Origin: an uncultured Pedobacter sp.
Lineage (GTDB): Bacteria > Bacteroidota > Bacteroidia > Sphingobacteriales > Sphingobacteriaceae
Assembly: GCA_946478755.1 (NCBI GenBank)
Contig: CAMLDJ010000028.1
Location: 1 to 34,600 of the forward strand
Reading direction: 5' to 3'
DNA length: 34,600 nt
Both the position numbers and the translations under genes were made by a program. The notes below the pieces were generated by a model. That model made no database searches, had not been told where the DNA came from, and worked only from the letters and a program-made list of their open reading frames with translations. Numbering within the stretch: position 1 is the stretch's first letter; each line of letters begins with the position of its first letter. Positions 1-8,756 of this stretch are shown here, in pieces.

Positions 1-2
1 AA

Positions 3-1289
3 AATATCTATCAGTTTGGCAGTCTTGTGCCGGAGGATTCTATCCGCCTGTTTTCAAGGAAAAATACACGTAACTTCATCGTTGGCGATGATTTTAATGC
101 ACTGGCGTTAAAACTGGTTTCCTACATTGAAAGCCTGGATACCACGCGGATACCCAGCCAGGACGAGCTTTTCAGTAATTTCAGCAATGTCCGTTCCAAC
201 AAGATTACCTATCTGAACATACCAGGGCTTGAAGATTTAAAGGCTTATAAGGACATGATACGCAAAGACTTGCCTGCCCATCCCGTGTACCAGCAGGATA
301 TGCTGTCCTTTCATTTGGATCCCTATAAAATAAAGATCTTTAATACCCGGCCCCGATTGTACCAGTACATCAAGATCGAGCCGCTTACCTATGATCCCCT
401 TGACACATCGGAGTTATATCTGAGCACGGAGATTACTTTGCCCGGACCATTTTCTGATTACAAACTTTACTTCATTTCTTCAAAATCGTTTATAGCCAGG
501 GAAATATTCAGTTACTTCCTTCCCATTGCATTGGCTATTTTCTTTTTTTATGGTATCCTGGTATTGGTGGCGGTTTTAATTTACAGGAACCTGAACATTA
601 ATCAGAAAATGTTTAAGCTGCAATATGACTTCGTCAACAATCTGACACATGAATTTAAAACACCTGTTAGTGTGATCAAGATTGCCGGTAACAACATTAA
701 AAGTGCCACCGCGCTAAGCGACAGAGAGCTGAAGCTTTACGGAAAGATCCTGGATGAAGAGGCTGATAAACTAAACGGATTGATGAATAAGTTGCTGGCT
801 TTTACGCAGATAGAAAATAAATCTATTCAGCTGAACAGAGATCAGATTTGGATGGCAGACTTCATAGAAAGTACGGTGGAATCGCACCGGTTAAAGCATC
901 CGGATTTTGATTTTACCTACGATATCAGCGGCTTTACCACGTTTGTTACCGATCCGGTACTGCTGGGCAGTTTGTTTGATAATCTGGCAGAGAACGCCTA
1001 TAAGTACTCTCCGGCAGAACGGAAAAAACTCCACATCGACGCCAGATTGATTAAGGGAAAAGTGGTATTCCGGTTTATAGACGAGGGTATAGGTATACCA
1101 GCGTCGGAAATTAATAATATATTTAAGAAGTTTTTCCGAATCCAAAACCAATACAATCAAAACGGAAGTGTGGGGCTGGGCCTGGCATTTTGTAAGGAGC
1201 TGGTTAACTTTATGGAGGGAGATATCACCGTAAAAAGTAAAGTAGACAAAGGATCAGAATTTAAAATTGTATTACCCTATAATGATTAA
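3..1289 (+). CDS. Sensor histidine kinase, 5' partial
   Basis: This is a membrane histidine kinase of a two-component system. The frame is open to the left edge, so the N-terminus lies outside the window; a GTG at 27 is only an internal candidate start. Counting from that GTG, residues 1-155 are an extracytoplasmic sensor-like region without a recognised domain. A single membrane helix follows at about 160-186, then a HisKA domain with the H-box NNLTHEFKTP (phospho-acceptor His about 208). The C-terminal ATPase domain shows the N-box (DNLAENAYKYSP), the G1 box (DEGIGIP) and the G2 box (GSVGLGLAF). Its stop lies within the start region of the response regulator, so the two are very likely cotranscribed partners. 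The signal sensed cannot be read from the sequence. Confidence 0.93.
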   Translation, partial: NIYQFGSLVPEDSIRLFSRKNTRNFIVGDDFNALALKLVSYIESLDTTRIPSQDELFSNFSNVRSNKITYLNIPGLEDLKAYKDMIRKDLPAHPVYQQDMLSFHLDPYKIKIFNTRPRLYQYIKIEPLTYDPLDTSELYLSTEITLPGPFSDYKLYFISSKSFIAREIFSYFLPIALAIFFFYGILVLVAVLIYRNLNINQKMFKLQYDFVNNLTHEFKTPVSVIKIAGNNIKSATALSDRELKLYGKILDEEADKLNGLMNKLLAFTQIENKSIQLNRDQIWMADFIESTVESHRLKHPDFDFTYDISGFTTFVTDPVLLGSLFDNLAENAYKYSPAERKKLHIDARLIKGKVVFRFIDEGIGIPASEINNIFKKFFRIQNQYNQNGSVGLGLAFCKELVNFMEGDITVKSKVDKGSEFKIVLPYND

Positions 1290-1983
1290 ACATATGTCGA
1301 AAGGAATTAAGATACTGATAGTTGAAGACGATGAAAACCTGCGTTTTTTAGTGGTACATCGCTTGAAAGCAGAAGGATATGAAGTTTTGGAGGTTGGAGA
1401 TGGAGATGCTGCACAACGCACCATACTGGCCGAGCAGCCTGATATTGTTCTATTAGACTGGATGTTGCCTGGTAAGCAGGGTGCCGCTGTTTGCGAAGAG
1501 GTCCGCAAACAGGGATTTGATAAGCTGATCATTATGATGACTGCAAAAGCGCAGGATGTCGATAAGATCGATGCTTATAATTTTGGCGTCTCGGATTACG
1601 TGACCAAACCTTTTAATATGGATGTACTGGTTGCCATGCTTGAAAGCAAAGTGAAATTTATTTTAAACAACGATCGTTCCGAGATACATCGCTTTGCCCA
1701 CATGGAGCATCATCCAAATATTCATACTTTGCTTAGAGAGGGCAAGAAGGTAGAACTTACCATTCTGGAGAACAGGATATTGCTCTATTTTTTAAGGAAT
1801 CCACACAAGGTCATCAATAGAGATGAACTGATGCTGGTCGTCTGGGGATATAATTCTGACGTCAATACGCGTACGCTCGATATGCATATTGTGCGTTTGC
1901 GTAAAAAGATTGAACTGAATCCCGACAACCCGCAACTGCTGCAAACGGTCAGAGGAGTAGGCTACCGTTTTGATCCGGGTTAG
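1282..1983 (+). CDS. OmpR/PhoB-family response regulator
   Basis: This DNA-binding response regulator is the likely partner of the kinase just upstream. The receiver domain covers residues about 8-125, with the acidic pair in LIVEDDENL, phospho-acceptor Asp about 59 in LLDWMLPG, the Thr of MMTAKAQD and the Lys of YVTKPFN. A winged-helix Trans_reg_C domain occupies about 140-233, ending in the typical TVRGVGYRFDPG. Two ATG codons compete as start, 1282 (overlapping the kinase by 8 nt) and 1294 (just after it); an upstream TTG at 1267 is unlikely. Homologues usually begin a few residues before the first beta strand, which fits either ATG. The 3' end overlaps the convergent UbiA-like gene by 4 nt. 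Target genes are unknown. Confidence 0.95.
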   Translation: MIKHMSKGIKILIVEDDENLRFLVVHRLKAEGYEVLEVGDGDAAQRTILAEQPDIVLLDWMLPGKQGAAVCEEVRKQGFDKLIIMMTAKAQDVDKIDAYNFGVSDYVTKPFNMDVLVAMLESKVKFILNNDRSEIHRFAHMEHHPNIHTLLREGKKVELTILENRILLYFLRNPHKVINRDELMLVVWGYNSDVNTRTLDMHIVRLRKKIELNPDNPQLLQTVRGVGYRFDPG

Positions 1984-2870
1984 AACCTGAGACTGACAAG
2001 TACGATCATCAGGTATTGTAATAACATCGTGCCGTCCAGATAAAAGAAATAATAATATTCATTCTTTTTAATGTTCGACTTCAGTATTAGCCATCCTGTA
2101 AGCAATAAGACCAGGGTCAATGCAATAACATCGGCATTGATGGCTTGGCTAAACAACAGCAGCAATACCAAATAACCCAGGAGCAGGAACTGGCAAAAGA
2201 TATACGCTTTTTTTTCACCCAGCATTACCGGGATGGTTTTCAGGGCATACAACTTGTCCTGGAACAGGTCCCTGATGTCAAACGGGATAGTAATTGCCGC
2301 GATGAATAGAAAGCGTTTCGCGACCAGGAGCAGGGTCTCTGCAGAGGAGATGTTGATCTGATAGTTACGTTCCAGTTCTACAACAGGGAGGAGCACACAG
2401 CTTACCGACCACACCAGTGCGATTAAGAACAACTTGATGCCAGGAATGTTGCGCAATCCAATCTTTTGATTGTTCAGGGTTAAAAAGGGGATATTGTAGC
2501 CCAAAGCCAGGAGAGCGGTAAAAATCATGAGCAGCTTGGCCTCAATGCTGAGATAAAGCAAGCCAAGGGGGACCAGGCAAAGCACCGAAATCAAGGTTAT
2601 GGATATGATTAGCCGGTGGTGTGAAAATATCCATCTCACCCTTACAAAAGGGGAGTTCTCTGGATTTTTAGGCTTCGATAGCAGCATGCTGAAGTTATAA
2701 ACGCCGATGGTACCGAAAAATATAATGGCCAGAATGTACCGGTCAGGCTTTACATTTAACAAATGATAAGTGACCAGCCCCTGAGCTACAGCGCAGATCG
2801 CAATAAATAAATTGCTGAAAAGCAAAAAGTCGAGAATTGACAACAGCACTTTTTTGATCATCCGCGGCAA
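1980..2870 (-). CDS. UbiA-like prenyltransferase-family membrane protein
   Basis: This is a polytopic membrane protein of 296 residues with about eight hydrophobic segments. It resembles the UbiA prenyltransferase superfamily, whose members transfer isoprenoid chains using two Asp-rich motifs. The second motif is clear: D198-I-R-D201-x3-D205 followed by TIPVMLG. The first motif, expected after the second helix, is missing: that region reads GVYNFSMLLSKPKN without an Asp. It may therefore be a divergent or non-catalytic family member, and no substrate can be named. The ATG at 2870 is 8 nt after the metallophosphoesterase stop, which suggests translational coupling; an ATG three codons in (2861) is an alternative. 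It is the last gene of a probable four-gene operon (VWA, AAA+, phosphoesterase, this gene). Confidence 0.75.
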   Translation of the reverse strand: MPRMIKKVLLSILDFLLFSNLFIAICAVAQGLVTYHLLNVKPDRYILAIIFFGTIGVYNFSMLLSKPKNPENSPFVRVRWIFSHHRLIISITLISVLCLVPLGLLYLSIEAKLLMIFTALLALGYNIPFLTLNNQKIGLRNIPGIKLFLIALVWSVSCVLLPVVELERNYQINISSAETLLLVAKRFLFIAAITIPFDIRDLFQDKLYALKTIPVMLGEKKAYIFCQFLLLGYLVLLLLFSQAINADVIALTLVLLLTGWLILKSNIKKNEYYYFFYLDGTMLLQYLMIVLVSLRF

Positions 2871-2878
2871 CGGTTTAA

Positions 2879-4144
2879 TTAAGCCCGTTTCAATTCAAAT
2901 ATCGTTATTTCCGGCAATATTCCAACCCTTCCCGGATAACCGAGAAAGCCATAACCCACATTTACATAAAGCTGTTGATTCTGCTCCTGATAAAGGCCTG
3001 CCCATTCTTTGTAAATGTATTGAACAGGGCTCCACTGAAAATGTTCGGTCCTTACGCCAAACTGCATTCCATGGGTATGGCCACTAAACATGGCGTCTAT
3101 CTGAGGATATTTTTCCAACACCTGTCCCCGCCAATGAGAGGGATCGTGCGAAAGCAGCAGCTTAACCGGCAGATCCCCGGTGTCTTTAACTGCCAGATCC
3201 ATGCGGCCATATTTAGGGAAACGTCCCATTCCCCAGTTTTCGATACCTAGAATGCCAATCTCTTCTCCATCAACTTTTAGTCTCCTGTTTTCGTTCATCA
3301 GCAGGTCCCAGCCCATTAATTCATGTGTTTTTATCACATCCTGCAGATTTTTTGCCTTAGCCGCGGAAGGTGCTCTGCCAAATTTATAATCTCCGTAATC
3401 ATGATTGCCAAGCGTAGAATACACGCCTAGAGGCGCTTTTATTTTTGAGAAAATATCCTGGTAGTTCCGCATTTCTGTGGCCATATCATTCACCAGATCA
3501 CCTGTAAAAAAAACGAAGTCCGGCTTTTCTCCAAGCAGCATTTCAACGCCGCCAAGGACGGCCCTGGGATTATAAAAGCTGCCCGAGTGGACATCAGAGA
3601 TCTGTGCCATTTTTATCCCATCAAATGCTCTGGGCAGGTTTGGCAGAATAAGGGTCCGGCGTTTTATTTTATAGTCATAGGCACCTGATACAATCCCCCA
3701 GCTTAATGAAGCCAATGGAACCGAGGCAGTGATCATCCCTGCCTTCAGCAAAAAAGCAGAGCGGCTGATGTGATCTCCCGTGTCAGTAGAAACTGCAGGT
3801 TCCTGCAGGCTTCCCTGCTTCAGCTTTCTGCCTATCCTGGTCAGCTTAATGAAGCCCCTCCTCAGATCATCGATAAGCAGAAAAGGAAGCAGAACTGCCT
3901 TACAAACAACAGTTAAAAAGAAGGCCACCAGAATAACCGCCCTTACAGTAAGGTACAGGTTTAAATAAATCCCCGCAAAAACGCCAATGATCAGACCAAT
4001 GGTATAGGTCCACCAAAGGATACTGAATGTCCTTTTTGTGCCCGGCTTCCATTTTTTAAATACAGAGAGAATGGCACGATAGCAATAGTAGTCGAATAGG
4101 AGTAGAAAAACGGATAAAAAAATGATTACAGGTAAGCGCCCCAT
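2879..4144 (-). CDS. Membrane-anchored metallophosphoesterase (calcineurin-like)
   Basis: This is a 421-residue metal-dependent phosphoesterase with an N-terminal membrane region (helices near 5-28, 43-65 and 68-92, and a possible one near 130-150). The catalytic domain from about 174 carries the full calcineurin-like metal set: D184-x-H186 (ISDVHSG), GDLVND (215-220), GNHD (246-249), SHDP with His333, and GHTHG (355-359). This layout matches the YkuE/YaeI-like group of bacterial membrane phosphoesterases; some relatives act on lipids such as UDP-diacylglucosamine, but substrate assignment here would be guesswork. It lies 32 nt downstream of the AAA+ gene and 8 nt upstream of the UbiA-like gene on the same strand, so cotranscription is likely. 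Confidence 0.9.
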   Translation of the reverse strand: MGRLPVIIFLSVFLLLFDYYCYRAILSVFKKWKPGTKRTFSILWWTYTIGLIIGVFAGIYLNLYLTVRAVILVAFFLTVVCKAVLLPFLLIDDLRRGFIKLTRIGRKLKQGSLQEPAVSTDTGDHISRSAFLLKAGMITASVPLASLSWGIVSGAYDYKIKRRTLILPNLPRAFDGIKMAQISDVHSGSFYNPRAVLGGVEMLLGEKPDFVFFTGDLVNDMATEMRNYQDIFSKIKAPLGVYSTLGNHDYGDYKFGRAPSAAKAKNLQDVIKTHELMGWDLLMNENRRLKVDGEEIGILGIENWGMGRFPKYGRMDLAVKDTGDLPVKLLLSHDPSHWRGQVLEKYPQIDAMFSGHTHGMQFGVRTEHFQWSPVQYIYKEWAGLYQEQNQQLYVNVGYGFLGYPGRVGILPEITIFELKRA

Positions 4145-4176
4145 AGAAATTTTGTGTTTAAGTAATTTTGTTTGGG

Positions 4177-5655
4177 CTAGTCTTCGTCCTGGAGATCAAT
4201 GTTAAACAAGCTGTCAAACATATCGGAGAAGCCAAAGCCTCCTTCCAGGTATTTTTTACTGAGTTGTGAGTATTCAGCCAGGCCATGTAAAGTCAGTTCC
4301 ATAAGCAGCAGGGTCTGGTTTTCACTTAGCCGGGGATGAAAATCTCTGATCAGGGCGTTTAGCCCTTCTACTTTCATCAGCTCTTTTTTATACTGAGGAG
4401 TGCCCAGGCTGTCGGACAGGCTCAGCGTATTGCCTTCAGTAAACCACTCGGCAATCATTAAATAGGGGTTGGCCGACTTGCTCTTTTTAGCTTTTTCGGG
4501 GTCAGGTAAGTAGCGCGTAAACAAGCTCTTGATGGCCTTGCCAATGAGTATGTTGGCCACCTTTGCCGGGCCTTCCAGCTCCCCTTCGTAAACCAGTTCA
4601 ATTTTGCCTGTAACTGCAGGAATGATTCCCGTAAGATCAGACAGTCGCACAAAAGTGCTTTTTTCCCCTTTGATCAGCATTCTCCGCTCTGCGGTACTGA
4701 TCAGATTTTCATAAGCTGAAATGGTAAGCCTCGCAGATACACCTGATTTTTGATCGATAAATTCACTTTTTCGCGCTTCGAAAGCGACCTGTTCAATAAG
4801 GTCTTTGATCAGGCCGTCAACCTCAATGCTTTTCAATTGCTCAGGCGTGACCCGGGCTTCCTGAAAGGTGATCTGTCTCGAAATGTCTATCGTCTTCGGG
4901 TAATGCGTAAGGATCTGGCTTTCAATCCGGTCTTTTAAAGGGGTAACTATAGATCCCCGGTTGGTATAATCTTCCGGGTTTGCGGTGAATACAAACTGTA
5001 CATCAAGGGGCAGCCTTAATTTGAAGCCCCTGATCTGGATATCTTTTTCCTGCAACATATTAAATAGTGCTACCTGTATCCTGGCTTGCAGGTCTGGCAA
5101 TTCATTGATTACAAATATGCTTCGGTGTGCCCTGGGTATCAATCCAAAATGGATCACGCGTTCATCATTGTAGGTCAGCTTTAAGGTGGCCGCCTTAATG
5201 GGGTCGACATCGCCAATCAAATCTGCTACGGTAACATCCGGGGTGGCCAGTTTCTCTGTATAACGTTCAGAACGGTGTTGCCAGCTAATCGGTGTATTGT
5301 CGCCATGGATCATAATTTCATGCCTCGCATACCAGGAAATCGGATTAAGCGGGTCATCAAAAATCTCGCTGCCCGTCACATAAGGGATATATTCATCCAG
5401 CAAATTAACCATCAGGCGTGCAATCCGGGTTTTTGCCTGGCCACGTAAGCCAAGTAAAAGTATATTATGGCGCGACAAGATCGCTGTCTGCAATTCGGGT
5501 ATCACGGTGTCGTCATAGCCTAAAATACCTTCAAATCCCGCAGTGCTGTCTTTAAGCTGGCTGATGAGATTTTTACGAAGTTCGTCTTTTACTGATAATG
5601 ATGTATATTTTGCGGCCTTTAGTTCGCCGAGAGTTCTTATCGTGTTGTGATCCAT
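4177..5655 (-). CDS. MoxR/ChlI-like AAA+ ATPase
   Basis: This 492-residue AAA+ ATPase belongs to the MoxR/magnesium-chelatase ChlI-like group. These proteins usually work with a VWA-domain partner to remodel or insert metal or cofactor into client proteins. Visible motifs are Walker A GLRGQAKT (69-76), a chelatase-type insert (PDVTVADLIGDVDP, about 139-152), a Walker B region FVINELPDL (181-189), the sensor-1 strand FVFTANPEDY, and the arginine-finger region TPLKDRIESQ. Walker B has Asn184-Glu185 in place of the usual Asp-Glu, which may be normal for this subgroup. The C-terminal 200 residues are helical without a recognised domain. The gene starts 21 nt after the VWA gene, the classic MoxR-VWA pairing. 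The client is unknown. Confidence 0.9.
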   Translation of the reverse strand: MDHNTIRTLGELKAAKYTSLSVKDELRKNLISQLKDSTAGFEGILGYDDTVIPELQTAILSRHNILLLGLRGQAKTRIARLMVNLLDEYIPYVTGSEIFDDPLNPISWYARHEIMIHGDNTPISWQHRSERYTEKLATPDVTVADLIGDVDPIKAATLKLTYNDERVIHFGLIPRAHRSIFVINELPDLQARIQVALFNMLQEKDIQIRGFKLRLPLDVQFVFTANPEDYTNRGSIVTPLKDRIESQILTHYPKTIDISRQITFQEARVTPEQLKSIEVDGLIKDLIEQVAFEARKSEFIDQKSGVSARLTISAYENLISTAERRMLIKGEKSTFVRLSDLTGIIPAVTGKIELVYEGELEGPAKVANILIGKAIKSLFTRYLPDPEKAKKSKSANPYLMIAEWFTEGNTLSLSDSLGTPQYKKELMKVEGLNALIRDFHPRLSENQTLLLMELTLHGLAEYSQLSKKYLEGGFGFSDMFDSLFNIDLQDED

Positions 5656-5676
5656 GTAGTGTTGCGGTTATACGTA

Positions 5677-6780
5677 TTATCGCACTGTTTTTCTTCTGTT
5701 CTTTATATAATCCTCAAATATGTATTCCCCTAATCCGGTTAAGGAACTGTAAAATGCCCTTCCTCCGTTGATCTGGGTAAATTCCCTCACAAACTGCTGG
5801 AGATAGGGGTCCTGTGCAATCATAAATGTTGTTATTGGAATATTAAGCCGTTTACATTGTGCGGCCATATTTAAGGTTTTACTGATCACTTTCCTATCCA
5901 GGCCCATGCTGTTCTTATAGTAGCGCCCATTTTCTTTTAAACAGGTGGGCTTACCATCGGTAATCATAAAAATCTGTTTATTGTGTGTTTTGCGCCTTCG
6001 CAATAGATCGGTGGCCAGCTCAAGGCCTGCGAAAGTGTTGGTATGATAGGGGCCAACCTGCAGATAGGGTAGATCCTTCACGGTGATTGGCCAGGCGTCA
6101 TTACCAAAAACAACAATATCTAAAGTATCTTTTGGATAACGGGTTTTAATGAGTTCAGCCAGTGCCATCGCTACCTTCTTAGCCGGAGTGATCCGATCTT
6201 CACCGTACAAGATCATCGAATGAGAGATGTCTATCATCAGTACGGTAGAAGTAAGGGTTTTATAATCCTTTTCTTCAACTTCAAGATCGCGTTCCGTTAA
6301 GGTGAAGTTTCCTATGCCATGATTGATCTGGGCATTGTGGATAGAGGCGGTCATGTCAATCTGGTCAAGGCTGTCGCCGAAGGTATATTCCCTCCTGTCG
6401 GCATTCTTTTCTTCTCCAATGCCAGATATGTTGCTGTTATGGTTCCCTTTACCGGCCTTTTTCAGCTTGCCAAAAATCTCTTCCAGAGCTGATTTGCGGA
6501 TGGTCTGTTCTGTTTTTCCTGTAATGTTGAAATCACCGTTGGCAGGGTTTTCTGTAAGGTAGCCTTTATCTTTCAGGTCCTCAATAAAATTGCCCATACC
6601 ATATTCATTACTGGTCAGCTTATATTGCTTGTCCAGTTCATTCATCCATGCCAGTGTTTCCCCAGCATCGCCTGCAGTATAATTGAGCAATTGAGTAAAT
6701 AGCTTTAGCAATTCCTCGAATCCACCCTTTGGCAAGTCGTCCGGTTTAAAATCAGAAAAATGGTACCCTCTCATATTCAT
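5677..6780 (-). CDS. VWA-domain protein, partner of the AAA+ ATPase
   Basis: This is a 367-residue protein whose C-terminal half (about 178-360) is a von Willebrand factor A domain with an intact metal-binding MIDAS: D184-I-S-H-S188, the Thr of HTNTFAG, and the Asp of MITDGKPT. The N-terminal 170 residues are charged, lack a signal peptide, and probably place the protein in the cytoplasm. It precedes the MoxR/ChlI-like ATPase by 21 nt, so the two probably form a chaperone-like pair in which the VWA protein recruits the substrate. The start could be ATG 6780 or ATG 6774 (third residue). It is the first of four closely spaced genes; the 75 nt upstream hold no exact TAnnTTTG box, so transcription may come from the JmjC genes. 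Confidence 0.9.
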   Translation of the reverse strand: MNMRGYHFSDFKPDDLPKGGFEELLKLFTQLLNYTAGDAGETLAWMNELDKQYKLTSNEYGMGNFIEDLKDKGYLTENPANGDFNITGKTEQTIRKSALEEIFGKLKKAGKGNHNSNISGIGEEKNADRREYTFGDSLDQIDMTASIHNAQINHGIGNFTLTERDLEVEEKDYKTLTSTVLMIDISHSMILYGEDRITPAKKVAMALAELIKTRYPKDTLDIVVFGNDAWPITVKDLPYLQVGPYHTNTFAGLELATDLLRRRKTHNKQIFMITDGKPTCLKENGRYYKNSMGLDRKVISKTLNMAAQCKRLNIPITTFMIAQDPYLQQFVREFTQINGGRAFYSSLTGLGEYIFEDYIKNRRKTVR

Positions 6781-6855
6781 TATAAACGAATAATCGAAGG
6801 TAAAAGTTTGCGGTCTCAGTAATGTTATCCGGTTGTAAAAATAGCAGATAAGGCT

Positions 6856-7737
6856 TTATTTCGGGCGACCCCCGGCTAATTCTTTTTCAGCTCGTCGGAC
6901 TGCCAACTGTTCCCTCCATTTTGCATAAGGGGCTTTAAAGGCCATTTTTAATACGCTGTCTAAGCCACCTTTGATGGCAAGATTAAATACGCTTTGTGCT
7001 TTCCTCGTGACAGAGGCATCCCATGCACGGAGGCTTAGTGAGAAAGAACCGTCAAGGTACTTCATCCAATGCCACATTCCTGTTGGCATAAATAAGGTAT
7101 CGCCATGCTCCAGGAATACTTCATATCCTTCAACCCCTTTTAAAGCTGGGAACTTCTCGAAATCGGGATTGGCTACATCGTAATCTTCTAACGCATAGGT
7201 AGCATTTGGGATGCAATAAAGGCGTTTTTTCCATTTATTGTCGAATAATATGATGTGTTTTCGGCCACCAAAATGCGTATGGAAAAGGTGTGGAAGATCG
7301 ATATCGTAATGTAAAAAAGTAACAGAATTCGATCCGCCAAAGAACATCGCCGGCATGCTTTCAATAAAGCCGCCCATCAGGTCTTTGGGAATAACAATGT
7401 CATCAATCAGACTTGGTACATGTTTGAACAGGTTAAAGAAAAAGATCCTGAGTTCAGTTGGTTTTGATTTGATGAGGTCGAGGTAATCGCCAAAACGCAT
7501 TTCAGCCACTGAGGCATTGATGGGTTTAGATGGATCTGCTTTCGAGTTATCCATCAGGCTCACCTTTAAGTCTCCGCCGATCTCCTTCAAATAATCTGTG
7601 GTCCATTTTTCCCTGGCCGGCCAGGTTTTTGTCAGGCCTTTAATGATCAAAGGGCGCCGCGCATCGAGGTAGTTCTTTTTGAAATCAGCAGGGCTGATGT
7701 GCTCTACGGTATCTACCGGCTTTAAAATAAAGCTCAT
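6856..7737 (-). CDS. JmjC/cupin-like 2-oxoglutarate dioxygenase, paralogue A
   Basis: This is a 293-residue protein of the JmjC (cupin-8, FIH-like) Fe(II)/2-oxoglutarate dioxygenase group. The iron triad is visible as H143-Y-D145 (TFLHYDIDL) and H223 (PTGMWHWMKYLDG), and Lys160 in GGRKHIILF is placed like the 2-oxoglutarate-binding Lys of FIH. The N-terminal stretch ARRPLIIKGLTKTWPA is also typical of the fold. Bacterial relatives include ribosomal protein hydroxylases, so protein hydroxylation is a reasonable but unproven role. It is collinear without gaps with the next gene upstream (7875-8756), about two thirds identical by eye. It probably has its own promoter, since a TAnnTTTG box lies about 60 nt upstream. 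It may be cotranscribed with the VWA-AAA+ set 75 nt downstream. Confidence 0.88.
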   Translation of the reverse strand: MSFILKPVDTVEHISPADFKKNYLDARRPLIIKGLTKTWPAREKWTTDYLKEIGGDLKVSLMDNSKADPSKPINASVAEMRFGDYLDLIKSKPTELRIFFFNLFKHVPSLIDDIVIPKDLMGGFIESMPAMFFGGSNSVTFLHYDIDLPHLFHTHFGGRKHIILFDNKWKKRLYCIPNATYALEDYDVANPDFEKFPALKGVEGYEVFLEHGDTLFMPTGMWHWMKYLDGSFSLSLRAWDASVTRKAQSVFNLAIKGGLDSVLKMAFKAPYAKWREQLAVRRAEKELAGGRPK

Positions 7738-7796
7738 ATTTTTTAGGATAAGATACCTGTGAACAGCTTAATGCCATTACCGACCTTATTTTAGAA

Positions 7797-7804
7797 CAAA
7801 CATA
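7797..7804 (-). promoter_or_regulatory. Candidate -7 box for JmjC paralogue A
   Basis: The minus strand reads TATGTTTG, an exact match to the Bacteroidota -7 consensus TAnnTTTG, about 60 nt before the ATG at 7737. No TTG lies about 20 nt further upstream (the nearest is 25 nt away), so only half of the promoter is supported. Confidence 0.4.
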
Positions 7805-7874
7805 TAAAATTTCCTTAGCACCATAACGTCAATATGAAATAAATTCATGATGGCAGGTGGGTAGACCCTAATGA

Positions 7875-8756
7875 TCAGGCGGGCTTTTGTCTGGCCAGTG
7901 CCCGGTGCGCCCTTTTAATAGCCAGCTCTTCTTTCCAGGCCATATATTTTTCCCTGAAATTGGCTTTCATAAAATCATCAAATTTGCGCTGCAACGTAAG
8001 GTTATACAAGCTTTTTGCTTTTACTGCCCATGATTTGTCCCATGCCCTCAGACTGATTGAAAAGGATCCATCCAGGTATTTCATCCAGTGCCAGTATCCT
8101 GTCGGCATAAACAAGGTGTCACCATGTTCCAGGAAAGCTTCTACGCCTTTCACCCCTTTTAATGCAGGAAATCTTTCGAAATCAGGGCGCTCTACATCAT
8201 AATCTTCCAGAGCATAGGTAGCGTAAGGGATCTGATATAAGCGTTCCTTCCATTTGTTCTCGAACAGGATCACATGCTTTCGACCGTTGAAGTGCGTATG
8301 AAAAATATGAGCCAGGTCTATATCATAGTGTAAAAAGGTTACAGAGCCCTTTCCTCCAAAGAACATATTTGGATAGCTATCCAGAAAGCCACCCATTAAG
8401 TCTTTCGGCGCTCTGTAGTCGTCCAGTAGTTTAGGTGCCTGCTTAATCGGATCAAAAAGAAAGATGCGCAGATCGGTCGGGGTACTTTTGATGAGTTCAA
8501 CGTAGTCCTCAAACTTCATTTCGGTCGCTGCGGCATTAATTGGCTTCGAAGGGTCAGCTTTCGAACTGTCATAAAGTGGCACAGTTTGATCACCGACCAT
8601 CTCTTTCATGTAATCAAGACTCCATTTATCATATGCCGGCCATGTTCTAGACATGTTTTTAATGATCAATGGTTTCCGGGCGTTCAGATAGTATTTTTCA
8701 AAATCTGCTTTGCTGATGTCATTAACGATATCAATAGGAGTTAGTTCGAACTGCAT
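7875..8756 (-). CDS. JmjC/cupin-like 2-oxoglutarate dioxygenase, paralogue B
   Basis: This is the second 293-residue JmjC-type protein, aligning end to end with paralogue A (6856-7737) with no indel. All predicted catalytic positions are kept at the same numbers: H143, D145, Lys160 and H223. Differences cluster in the first 65 residues, around 100-115, and in the C-terminal 50 residues, where the dimerisation or substrate-binding helices of this fold usually lie. The pair therefore looks like a tandem duplication with both copies intact and probably divergent in substrate. A candidate -7 box (TAGTTTTG on the minus strand) lies about 25 nt upstream of the ATG. The substrate is unknown; hydroxylation of a protein side chain is the family-based expectation. 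Confidence 0.88.
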   Translation of the reverse strand: MQFELTPIDIVNDISKADFEKYYLNARKPLIIKNMSRTWPAYDKWSLDYMKEMVGDQTVPLYDSSKADPSKPINAAATEMKFEDYVELIKSTPTDLRIFLFDPIKQAPKLLDDYRAPKDLMGGFLDSYPNMFFGGKGSVTFLHYDIDLAHIFHTHFNGRKHVILFENKWKERLYQIPYATYALEDYDVERPDFERFPALKGVKGVEAFLEHGDTLFMPTGYWHWMKYLDGSFSISLRAWDKSWAVKAKSLYNLTLQRKFDDFMKANFREKYMAWKEELAIKRAHRALARQKPA

